From positions 1 to 64,000 of the forward strand of contig NZ_JAUYRO010000054.1 of NCBI RefSeq assembly GCF_030696805.1: a DNA stretch of 64,000 nucleotides, written 5' to 3'. The notes under the pieces are model-generated. The model was not told where the DNA came from and did not search any database. It was given only the letters and a program-made list of their open reading frames with translations. The stretch is from Methyloversatilis sp. (GTDB taxonomy: Bacteria > Pseudomonadota > Gammaproteobacteria > Burkholderiales > Rhodocyclaceae). The position numbers and the translations under genes are program-made. Shown here one piece after another: positions 8,984 to 16,973 of this stretch. Position 1 is the stretch's first letter, and each line of letters starts with the position of its first letter.

Positions 8984-9753
8984 TGGAGACCGGTTTGAAG
9001 ATCGCCTGCTGGAACGTCAATTCGCTGAAAGTCCGCCTGCCCCACCTGACCGACTGGCTCGCCGCCGAGCAGCCTGACGTGGTGTGCCTGCAGGAAACCA
9101 AGACCGAAGACGCCACCTATCCGCGCGCCGACCTGGAGGCGGTGGGCTACCACAGCGCGATCAGCGGCCAGAAAACCTACAACGGTGTGGCCATCCTGAC
9201 GAAGCAGCCGGCCGAAGACGTGCAGGCCGGCATCCCCGGCTTCGACGACGAACAGCGGCGCGTCATCGCCGCCACCGTCGCCGGCGTGCGCGTGGTGTGC
9301 GCCTACTTCCCGAACGGCCAGGCCGTGGGCTCGGACAAGTTCGAATACAAGATGCGCTGGCTCGCGGCGCTCACCGCCTGGCTGCGCGACGAACTGACCC
9401 GCCACCCGCAGCTCGCCCTGCTCGGCGACTACAACATCGCACCCGAGCCGCGCGACGCGCACCCGGACTGGAAAGACGAAATCCACGTGTCGCCGCCCGA
9501 GCGCGCCGCCTTCGCCGGCCTGCAGGCACTCGGCCTCACCGACGCCTTCCGTCTGTTCGATCAGCCGGAAAAGAGCTGGTCATGGTGGGACTACCGCGCC
9601 GGCGCCTTCCGCCGCAACTTCGGCCTGCGCATCGACCACATCCTGCTGTCGGCCCCGCTGGCCGCCCGCTGCACCGCCTGCGTCGTCGACAAGGCGCCGC
9701 GCAAGCTGGAGCGCCCGTCCGACCACGCACCTGTCATCGCCACACTGTCGTGA
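8983..9753 (+). CDS. xth: Exodeoxyribonuclease III (AP endonuclease)
   Basis: The 256-residue cytoplasmic DNA-repair enzyme cleaves at abasic sites and degrades the 3' end of duplex DNA. Visible motifs are ACWNVNSLK (residues 7-15), LQETKTED (metal-binding Glu), GDYNIAPEPRD and the terminal RPSDHAPVIA with the catalytic Asp-His. The ATG at 8983 overlaps the preceding TGA; a TTG three bases earlier is possible but less likely. Its stop overlaps the GTG of the Crp/Fnr gene. Confidence 0.93.
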   Translation: METGLKIACWNVNSLKVRLPHLTDWLAAEQPDVVCLQETKTEDATYPRADLEAVGYHSAISGQKTYNGVAILTKQPAEDVQAGIPGFDDEQRRVIAATVAGVRVVCAYFPNGQAVGSDKFEYKMRWLAALTAWLRDELTRHPQLALLGDYNIAPEPRDAHPDWKDEIHVSPPERAAFAGLQALGLTDAFRLFDQPEKSWSWWDYRAGAFRRNFGLRIDHILLSAPLAARCTACVVDKAPRKLERPSDHAPVIATLS

Positions 9754-10427
9754 GCACGCCTGCACCCAGCAGCACCGCTGGCGCACTGACCGCGCTCTAT
9801 CCGCTGCTGTCCGGCCTGTCGGCCGCGGCGCGCCAGCGCATCGAAACCGAAGGCCGGCTGCTCGACGTGCCGGCCGGCACCCGCCTGTTCGACGAGCACC
9901 AGCCGTGCACCGGCTTTCCGTTCGTGCTATCGGGTCAGGTCAAAGTGGCCAAGGCTTCGGCCAGCGGGCGCGAACTGCCGCTGTACCGCGTGCATGCGGG
10001 GGAGACCTGCGTCATTTCCAGCGCCTGCCTGCTCGGCCACAACGACTACAACGCCTACGGCGTCGCCGAAACCCCGCTCAAGCTTCTGGTGGTGCCGGCC
10101 GGCCTGTTCGAAGAACTGCTGGCCGAGCTCGACTTCCGCCGCTTCGTGTTCGGCCTGTTTTCCGAACGCGTCGCCGACCTGATGCAACTGGTCGAAGCCA
10201 TCGCCTTCCACCGCCTCGACCAGCGCCTCGCCAGCCTGCTGCTCGGCCACGGCAAGACGCTGCACACCACCCACCAGCAACTGGCCGACGAACTCGGCAG
10301 CGTGCGCGAAATCGTCACCCGCCTGCTGAAGAGTTTTGCTGATCAGGGACTGGTGTCACTGGGGCGGAATCAGATCGACATTCTTGACGCTGCAGGACTG
10401 CGGGGGGTTGCGGCGGAGAAGAAGTGA
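9750..10427 (+). CDS. Crp/Fnr family transcriptional regulator
   Basis: The 225-residue protein has an N-terminal cyclic-nucleotide-binding-like beta roll (LFDEHQPCTGFPFVLSGQVKV) and a C-terminal winged helix (HQQLADELGSVREIVTRLLKSF, residues 168-189). The N-terminal cysteine cluster of FNR is missing, but Cys residues occur in the sensor domain (QPCTGF, ETCVISSACLL), so redox or haem sensing is possible. The GTG start overlaps the exonuclease stop (GTGA). The longer open frame from 9084 is an out-of-frame shadow of the exonuclease gene. The effector is unknown. Confidence 0.85.
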   Translation: MSTPAPSSTAGALTALYPLLSGLSAAARQRIETEGRLLDVPAGTRLFDEHQPCTGFPFVLSGQVKVAKASASGRELPLYRVHAGETCVISSACLLGHNDYNAYGVAETPLKLLVVPAGLFEELLAELDFRRFVFGLFSERVADLMQLVEAIAFHRLDQRLASLLLGHGKTLHTTHQQLADELGSVREIVTRLLKSFADQGLVSLGRNQIDILDAAGLRGVAAEKK

Positions 10428-10525
10428 ATGTGGGGCGCCGTGCATCCACGATCCTGTGAGAACGTCATGTCGGGCTCTCAGTCATGAACGGCCATCTCGT
10501 GTGCATCAAGTGCGCGCCAAGTAAT

Positions 10526-10810
10526 TTACTTAAGTCCCTGCAAAGGCTCCCAGAGAACTCTTCTTGCATAGGCTTTTGCTTGCTCCTCCGTTTCGGCATC
10601 AAACACTTCATAATCACTGTTCGCGAGCAACGCTTTCCAAGAAACACTTGGGTCGCTTAACGCATAGCCCAGTTCCTCTAGAAGCGCTTCCAGTTTTCCG
10701 CTTGACTGCGCGGAGCGTCGATAAATGTTGATCGCGGCCGCTTCAGACAGTCCGCTGTCAACGTTGAAAATGGTCTTGAGCATATGCAAGACACTGTCAA
10801 TTTCGATCAC
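10526..10810 (-). CDS. Small protein of unknown function at the end of the CDI operon
   Basis: I do not recognise this 94-residue, soluble, acidic protein. It starts with GTG 18 bp after the CdiI-like gene, in the same direction, within an AT-richer patch that also covers the toxin and immunity genes. Position suggests a second immunity protein, an immunity protein left by an earlier toxin, or an accessory protein of the toxin cassette. A Met at residue 10 is another possible start; neither has a strong ribosome site. Confidence 0.6.
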   Translation of the reverse strand: MIEIDSVLHMLKTIFNVDSGLSEAAAINIYRRSAQSSGKLEALLEELGYALSDPSVSWKALLANSDYEVFDAETEEQAKAYARRVLWEPLQGLK

Positions 10811-10828
10811 ACCTAGCCGTGCCGGAAT

Positions 10829-11122
10829 CTATCCGGCTGCTAGTCGGTCGCTTACCGACTTTAGCCAGTCCCGATATGTCAGCCCGTCAGCACCTACCTC
10901 GTAGTAGGAGCCGAGCTTCATAACTGTTGTGCGCAGGTTTTCTTCACTTTCAGCTTCTTCCAGCAGTTGTCCAATTTCTTTCACGACTACCTGTACTTCG
11001 TCGCTTGGCCATTCGCGCAGATAGCGTTCAACGACGGCGATTGCCGATTCATCATCACATGGCCAGTCTTGGTGAAAATAGCATCCAAGAAACTCACCCA
11101 AATTCGGAAAGTCATCATTCAT
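10829..11122 (-). CDS. cdiI: CdiI-like contact-dependent inhibition immunity protein
   Basis: The 97-residue acidic protein begins MNDDFPNLGEFLGCYFHQDW. The LGEFLGxYFHQDW segment is the signature I associate with the CdiI_2-type immunity family. The ATG at 11122 overlaps the end of the toxin gene by 8 bp, the usual arrangement of a toxin and its cognate immunity gene; an upstream start at 11155 would add 11 residues inside the toxin reading frame. It should bind and neutralise the C-terminal RNase domain of the adjacent CdiA-like protein in the cytoplasm. Base composition is clearly lower in GC than the flanks. Confidence 0.75.
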   Translation of the reverse strand: MNDDFPNLGEFLGCYFHQDWPCDDESAIAVVERYLREWPSDEVQVVVKEIGQLLEEAESEENLRTTVMKLGSYYEVGADGLTYRDWLKSVSDRLAAG

Positions 11123-14100
11123 TGATTGGGAACCCAGTAAGAATGCTATAGCCATCGGGAGCGGAAGAATTGCGGCGCAGAATCAGTCTGAGCCTAGTTG
11201 TTTCCGTCGCTTGCATACGAGTTCTGCTGATGGTGATGCCTACCGGTTTCGGCATGGAGAATTCAATCTTCAAATCCGGTTTCTTGCTAGCTAACCATGT
11301 CTGAATTTCGGTCTGCCGCGCATCGAGGGCTCCAGAGACGCCCCACTCTGCCGCGGCTCGATCAAAAAAGGATGACGAGCCGGTGATGTTTGGTTCTTTA
11401 GCGAGGCGCTTCATAAGAGCTTCCTCAGACTGCCCGACATGCTTGAGTAACAGGTGACCACCGGCACTTTCATGCGCTTGCAGTCCGCCGCCGGGGACTA
11501 TCCTGCTGAACGCACCTTCACCGGTTGCCGCATCGATTGCATTATCTACGCTCCCATCCGCCCACCGCAGCAGCTTCTGCCCTCCAACCTCGATCACCCG
11601 CGCAACATATTGCCCGGCCTTCGTCATCAGCACGGCACCGACGACCAGATCCTCCGGGCCGGGCAGCAACAGCGATGCACCCGCCGCTGACAGCACGATC
11701 ACCTTGTCGATGTTCTGAGCGGTGATGGCGCCGACGTACTGGCTGCTGCCCTGCGGTGTGAAGGCGTACGCCTCGGGGTCGGGTGCGAAATCGTGGCGCA
11801 CGATTTCATCGGACAGCGGGCGCGCCATCAGGCGGTCGAACAGGGACAGGTTGTGAGCGATGGCGTCGGCGTTCTGCTGCGCGCCGAGCCACGGGTTTTC
11901 GGGGTCCATGTCGCCCGGAAGATGCGCACCCTTGCCAAGTGGCATGGCCTCGGTCATCAGGCGGTAGTAATCGGTACAGAAGCCGGTCGATTCGCAGGCT
12001 TCACGCGCGTCCGCCAGCGCACGCTTGTTCGCCTGCGACTTCTGACTGAACTCGGCGTCGACCGCGTTCAGGCACGCCGCGTCTCCGCCACATGCGTTCT
12101 TCGCATCGGCGTAGCGATCCTGTTCCTGATGCTTCAGGTAGTTGAAAAGCGTGACGTTCTGCGCCGTCCATGCAGCCGTCACCGGATCGCCGCCGGCCAG
12201 TCCGGATGCCGTGCCACCGACCAGCATCGAAAACGCGGTCAGCGCAATCTCCCGGTCAGGACCGCTCAGATCGAGGGCATCGTCGAGCGGCGCTTCCACA
12301 AGGGTGGCGGTGATCGCGCCGAGGGCGCCGGAGTACGGGTCGCCGCCGCGGGCGGCGGCGGTCAGTGCGCCGAGCACGCCATGCGCCAGCGTGTGGCCGA
12401 GACTGCCCTGCGGGCCGAAGTTGCCATGACCGATCTGGTTGGCCCCCAGTGCGGACGCTTCGTTGATGACGGCATTGAACAGCGCGTTTTCGAAGCCGGC
12501 GCCGGTCAGTTCGCCGACGGCGCCGGTGGTCAGTGCGCGGATGGACCAGCGCCCCACGGCTGACTCGATGTGCGCGTTCGCCAAGGCGCCGGTGCCCGCC
12601 GTGAGGGCGCCGGCCAGCCCGCTGGTGAGGGCCGAGTCGACATCGATGCGGCCGGTCGCGACGAACTGTCCGATCGCGCTCGACAGTGTCTGCGTGATAG
12701 CGGCTGTGGCGACGGTGTTGGCAAGACCGGGCGCCGCCAACGCTGTTGCCGCCGACCAAGCCGGGCCAAAGCTCGTGGCCAGGTTGCCGATGAGACTCGA
12801 CATCTGCGGGCCGATCAGCATGCTGGCGGTATAGACCGCAATCACACTAACCAGATCGCCGAAGCCGCCACTTTTGCGGAAGCGGTAGCGCAGGTTGTCG
12901 CGCGCCTCTTCGTAGCGGTAGGCGTCGCCCAGTTCGGCAGCGATCTGCGTTTCGAAGGCGCGACTCAACGCGCCGGTGTGCGCTGCGTCTTCGCCCAGCA
13001 CACGGAATTCGCCGGACACCGAATGCACCGAAGACACATTCAGATTCCACACGGCAGCCTGCATGAAGCCGCCGGGCTGCACGGTATCGCCTTCGATGGT
13101 CAGCGTGCCGCCACTGACCTTGCGCTTTTCGTAGAAGTAGGCGGACCGCTTGCGGTTGAGTAACTCGTCGGCCGTGATGGTCAGCGCACCATCGGACAGC
13201 ACGAAGCCGGTGTTGTCGACTCGCTCGCCCGTGAGCTCGATCGCGACGCCGGCATCGAGCTCGCCGCCAGGCACGACGGCCAGCTGTGCCTGCCAGTCGG
13301 AGGGCAGATAGACGATGGGGTGCAGTTGGCCGCCGCGTGCGGCGTACCAGAGCACCGGTGCGCCCAGCAGCGACTGCTGAGCCGCCGTCAGATCGGCCCC
13401 CATCGCAATGCCGTGTTCGATGGCAAACGCGGCGCCGTTGGCCGCAAGGATGGTGTGCTCCTGCTGTGGTGGCGATTGCCCGGTGAGCACGTCCCATGTC
13501 AGGCCGGGCAGTATCCAGCCGCGGCGGGTGGTCGCGAGGAAGGCGTTGCGCAAGGCCGCCGCCTCTTCTGCCGGCGTGAGCGCAAAGGGCAGCGTGCTCG
13601 CCAGCCCGGGCGGAAGCAGGCGCATCAGCGCAGCACCGCTGTAGCGGTCCGCGGTCAGGACCGGCAGCAGCGAGCTGCCGTGAATACCGAAAACGGCGAC
13701 GTCGATCTGCGCAGGCGGGACGGTCGGCTCGGCAGTGCGATGGTAGTAGTCCGCGACGACGTCGAAGCCGTTGCGGATGTCTGCGGCCCGGACGACGATG
13801 CTCGCGGCGTGGATGTTGCCGGTATTGACGAAGGACGAAAGCGGGGGAGGCGTGTCGGTCAGGCTGAGCACACCCGTCGACAGCATCCGGGCGAGCGCTT
13901 CGGTAAGCGTGCCCGACACGATTGGCGGCAGCGCAGCCGCCGGGCCATCGGGAGCGGGAAGCGTGGGGGTCGTTGAGGGCGGGCTGGCCGGACCGCCATC
14001 CGAAACGAAGCTGCCACCCGCCTGGATCACCCCGGGCAGCACGCCCAGTTCGAGCGTGCCGCTGTCGGTGCGCCGCCAGTTGATGTCGGCGACGCAGTCG

Positions 14101-16142
14101 CTGGTGCATGGTGTTCCGCCAAGCTGCGCGTCGACGTCGATCAGGTAATAGCTCGACGACCAGATGGCGCCGTAGCGACGATCTTCGTTCACGACATCCG
14201 GCGCGTCGATGCGGATGTCGCGACCGGCGAGGATGGATGCACCGCGGTTGTGGAAGAAGGTCGTCGCGGCGACCAGATCCCGCCCGACCAGCATCAGTGC
14301 GTGTGACGACGGCACTTCGGTGGTCGTCGTGCACAGGCCGGCGTACTCCGTGCGACAGCCGGGATAGAAAGGGTAGTCGAATGAGGCCTGCCGGCTGCCG
14401 ACCGCGGTTTCATTGCTGATGCCACGCGCGCCGATCAGCAGATCGCGGCCTGCATCGATGACCGACGGATTGATGAAGTGGGCGTTCAGCGCGATCACGA
14501 CGTCGTGGCCGGCGGTCAGCCGGTCGCGATTCACGTAGGGGTGCCGCGCCACGGCTTCTGCCGGCGTGCCGGCGTCGGACAGCCAGGGGCGATCGATCAG
14601 GTGCAGGTTTCGCGTTGCGGTGAAAGACTGCCGGCGCGCACCGTCCAGCCATTGCGCACCCTCGGCGGGGGTGTGGATGAACAGGTCGCGTCCCGCATTC
14701 ACCTCCCCGGCGAGGTCGATGTTCTCCGGCGCAAGGAAGCCGGGCTGGCCGCGTCGTGTCTGCGACAGGAACACATCGCGCCCGGCCGAGATGTCGCCGC
14801 TGTTGTCGATCAGGTTCAGAAACAGGTCGCCAGCTGTATGGATCACGCCGGAATTCGCCAGCGTGACGCCGTCGACTTTTACGGCGTGCTCGCCATGACT
14901 ACCCGGTAGCCCGACGTCACCCGCTCGGACCTGCACGTTGCCGGACGCTGCATCGATCGATGCGCCGGCGAGAATGACGCCCGTGTTGAGGCCCGTGCCG
15001 GGTCCGGCGAACGTCAATGAAGTGCCTGCGTCGATCAGGCCGTCATTGTGGAAGGCGCTCCATCGGTCGGAATTGTCGCCAACGAATCCCAGGCCGATGT
15101 CGCGGCCCGCCTCGATGCGCCCGCTGTGGGCGAGCGTGATGCCGGTTGCGAGCAGCGTGACGTCGCGCCCGGCCATGAGCGCGCCCTGCAGCACCGATTC
15201 GAATGCACCGATGTTGTACAGCGCGATGTCGCGCCCCGCGGACACGTCGCCGCTCAGTTCGATGTGTCCGCGCGTGGCGATCACCACATCGTCCAGTGCG
15301 ATCAGCGGCGCGGTGCTGCGCACCCCCAGCTCGCCACCGACCGCGATCAGCTGGATGCTCGCCGCGCTGATGCTCTGGCCGACGTCGATGGAAAACGTCT
15401 CGAAATAGTCCGGAAGCTGCGCGTCTGCATTGCCGAGGGCCAGCGTGTCGGCATCGACCCGGGTGCGCCCGGCGATCACTTCGAGCGTCGAGCCGGTCGC
15501 AATCCGGCCGGTGTTGCGCAGGGTGTGGGCGATCAGGTCGAGCCGGGTCGCCAGTGCCGACAGTCCGCCGGCACCGATATCGATCCGCCCGCCGGTCACG
15601 TCGAAGCTCAGGACGTCGTTCAGTCGCTCGATGCGGCCGGTCGTGAGCTGGACGTGAGGCGTGTTGATGAAGCGGCATCCGTCACAGGTGATGCCGTTCG
15701 GGTTGGCAATGACCAGCCGTGCCGCCTGCCCGGCAATTTCCATGCTGCCCAGCAGCAGGCTGGGCTGGCTGCCGCTCACTTCGTTCAGGATGACGCGTGC
15801 CGCCGATCCGTTCAGCGCTGCATTCGCCGGCAGCGGTCCGGCCAGCAAACTGCTTGCATCGCCGACCGAATTGTTGAACACCAGACCGTGGCGCGACACA
15901 TTGAACGTTGTCCAGCGGTTGTGCGAAATGCCCGCCGCATCGGGCGTGGCGACGCCGATCACCGGCACCTCGCCCACCCGGGTCACGACAGCCTGCTGAC
16001 TTGCCGGGCCCGCCAGGTCGACGATGGCATCGGCACAGACAGGCGATGCATGGGCGAGCATCGCCGTGAGCACGACGCCCGCCCCGCACCACGTCAGCGG
16101 GTTGATTGACCGCTGTAGCAACTCCCTGAGTGCGGTGCGCAT
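11115..16142 (-). CDS. cdiA: CdiA-like TpsA exoprotein with RNase A-like C-terminal toxin
   Basis: The 1675-residue secreted protein has a signal region (1-38), a two-partner secretion domain with NPNGI (147-151) followed by CDGC (153-156), then beta-helix repeats rich in SAGRD/AGRDI units (about 270-700). A DUF637-like segment lies near 1230-1290 (HTLAHGVLGALTAAARGGD), with a degenerate VENN-like region near 1334 (AQNVTLFNYL). The C-terminal toxin (about 1551-1675, nucleotides 11115-11492) begins GGGLQAHESAGGH and contains KHVG, SSSFFDRA and LTGFPIN, which match the bacterial CdiA-CT RNase A family. It is short for a CdiA (often over 3000 residues). It starts 12 bp after the parvulin gene, with gaggg overlapping that stop, and should be exported by the TpsB protein encoded upstream. 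Confidence 0.88.
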   Translation of the reverse strand: MRTALRELLQRSINPLTWCGAGVVLTAMLAHASPVCADAIVDLAGPASQQAVVTRVGEVPVIGVATPDAAGISHNRWTTFNVSRHGLVFNNSVGDASSLLAGPLPANAALNGSAARVILNEVSGSQPSLLLGSMEIAGQAARLVIANPNGITCDGCRFINTPHVQLTTGRIERLNDVLSFDVTGGRIDIGAGGLSALATRLDLIAHTLRNTGRIATGSTLEVIAGRTRVDADTLALGNADAQLPDYFETFSIDVGQSISAASIQLIAVGGELGVRSTAPLIALDDVVIATRGHIELSGDVSAGRDIALYNIGAFESVLQGALMAGRDVTLLATGITLAHSGRIEAGRDIGLGFVGDNSDRWSAFHNDGLIDAGTSLTFAGPGTGLNTGVILAGASIDAASGNVQVRAGDVGLPGSHGEHAVKVDGVTLANSGVIHTAGDLFLNLIDNSGDISAGRDVFLSQTRRGQPGFLAPENIDLAGEVNAGRDLFIHTPAEGAQWLDGARRQSFTATRNLHLIDRPWLSDAGTPAEAVARHPYVNRDRLTAGHDVVIALNAHFINPSVIDAGRDLLIGARGISNETAVGSRQASFDYPFYPGCRTEYAGLCTTTTEVPSSHALMLVGRDLVAATTFFHNRGASILAGRDIRIDAPDVVNEDRRYGAIWSSSYYLIDVDAQLGGTPCTSDCVADINWRRTDSGTLELGVLPGVIQAGGSFVSDGGPASPPSTTPTLPAPDGPAAALPPIVSGTLTEALARMLSTGVLSLTDTPPPLSSFVNTGNIHAASIVVRAADIRNGFDVVADYYHRTAEPTVPPAQIDVAVFGIHGSSLLPVLTADRYSGAALMRLLPPGLASTLPFALTPAEEAAALRNAFLATTRRGWILPGLTWDVLTGQSPPQQEHTILAANGAAFAIEHGIAMGADLTAAQQSLLGAPVLWYAARGGQLHPIVYLPSDWQAQLAVVPGGELDAGVAIELTGERVDNTGFVLSDGALTITADELLNRKRSAYFYEKRKVSGGTLTIEGDTVQPGGFMQAAVWNLNVSSVHSVSGEFRVLGEDAAHTGALSRAFETQIAAELGDAYRYEEARDNLRYRFRKSGGFGDLVSVIAVYTASMLIGPQMSSLIGNLATSFGPAWSAATALAAPGLANTVATAAITQTLSSAIGQFVATGRIDVDSALTSGLAGALTAGTGALANAHIESAVGRWSIRALTTGAVGELTGAGFENALFNAVINEASALGANQIGHGNFGPQGSLGHTLAHGVLGALTAAARGGDPYSGALGAITATLVEAPLDDALDLSGPDREIALTAFSMLVGGTASGLAGGDPVTAAWTAQNVTLFNYLKHQEQDRYADAKNACGGDAACLNAVDAEFSQKSQANKRALADAREACESTGFCTDYYRLMTEAMPLGKGAHLPGDMDPENPWLGAQQNADAIAHNLSLFDRLMARPLSDEIVRHDFAPDPEAYAFTPQGSSQYVGAITAQNIDKVIVLSAAGASLLLPGPEDLVVGAVLMTKAGQYVARVIEVGGQKLLRWADGSVDNAIDAATGEGAFSRIVPGGGLQAHESAGGHLLLKHVGQSEEALMKRLAKEPNITGSSSFFDRAAAEWGVSGALDARQTEIQTWLASKKPDLKIEFSMPKPVGITISRTRMQATETTRLRLILRRNSSAPDGYSILTGFPINE

Positions 16143-16154
16143 TCGAAGCAGCCC

Positions 16155-16973
16155 TCAGTCGCTGACCGTGATGCGGGCGTGCCGCAACAGGTCGACGATC
16201 AGTTCGCGCAGCTGCGCCTCGCGCGCCTGCGCGGCCAGCAGACTGCGCAAGGTTTCGCGCACGGTTGCGTAGTCCGGCATCAGCGTCGGGCGTACCGCAT
16301 CGAGCCGGACGACGGCCCAGCCCTCGTCTGCCTTCAGCGGCGGGCTGACCTGCCCGGGCTGCATGCCCGCCAGTGCCTGCGCGATGCGGATGGGTACGCC
16401 GTTTGTCCGGCCATCGATCACTGGTTCGGGAAAGCTGTGCCAGCCGAGTTCGCCACCCTTCGACGTCGAAGCGAAATGCGAGTGTGTGCGCGCCTCGCGT
16501 GCGAAATCGGCGCCTGCCGCAATACGTTTTGCCAGTGCACGCAGCGCGTCGGGGTCATTCATCCCGATCACGCTGAAACGGAACTCGCGCTGCCCGAGGC
16601 GGGAAACGATGTCGTCGTAGCGTGCCCGGATCGCCTGTTCGCTGACCTCGACCACCGGCACATGGCGATTCACATAGGCCTCGATCAGCGCGTCGCGCGA
16701 AGTGTCATCGCACACGCCGGACGCATCACACATTCCACTCGCGCGCACCTTCTGCCACAGCAATTCGCGTGCGATGAGGCGGTGGCGGACGGCATTCGAC
16801 GTTGCCGCATCGACCGCCATGCCGGTCGACTGCAAGCGGGTGACTTCGGCGTCGAATGCCGCGCGCGGGATATCGATGCCATTGACCTGCGCCACCGGTC
16901 TGGCAGTCGAGGCAGCGTGAGTGGTCGGGCTGACCAGCAGTGCCGCCAGACAGAGCCGCAGCAGGGCGTTCAT
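16155..16973 (-). CDS. Secreted parvulin-type peptidyl-prolyl isomerase of the TPS operon
   Basis: The 272-residue protein has a signal peptide (LCLAALLVSPTTHA) followed by a SurA/PpiC-like N-terminal helical region and a parvulin domain (about residues 120-230: FSVIGMNDPDALRALAKRIAAG ending in GWAVVRLD, shown here only in part). Parvulins fold or chaperone exported proteins in the periplasm. Its ATG overlaps the TpsB stop (ATGA) and the TpsA gene starts 12 bp after its stop. A dedicated periplasmic chaperone for the TpsA exoprotein is the natural reading. The longer frame to 17063 only adds antisense sequence inside tpsB. Confidence 0.85.
   Translation of the reverse strand: MNALLRLCLAALLVSPTTHAASTARPVAQVNGIDIPRAAFDAEVTRLQSTGMAVDAATSNAVRHRLIARELLWQKVRASGMCDASGVCDDTSRDALIEAYVNRHVPVVEVSEQAIRARYDDIVSRLGQREFRFSVIGMNDPDALRALAKRIAAGADFAREARTHSHFASTSKGGELGWHSFPEPVIDGRTNGVPIRIAQALAGMQPGQVSPPLKADEGWAVVRLDAVRPTLMPDYATVRETLRSLLAAQAREAQLRELIVDLLRHARITVSD

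Noticed and set aside
9084-9749. 5' extension of the Crp/Fnr gene to 9084
   Set aside because: It would run out of frame through the exonuclease III gene and encode Arg-rich nonsense; the GTG at 9750 fits the family.
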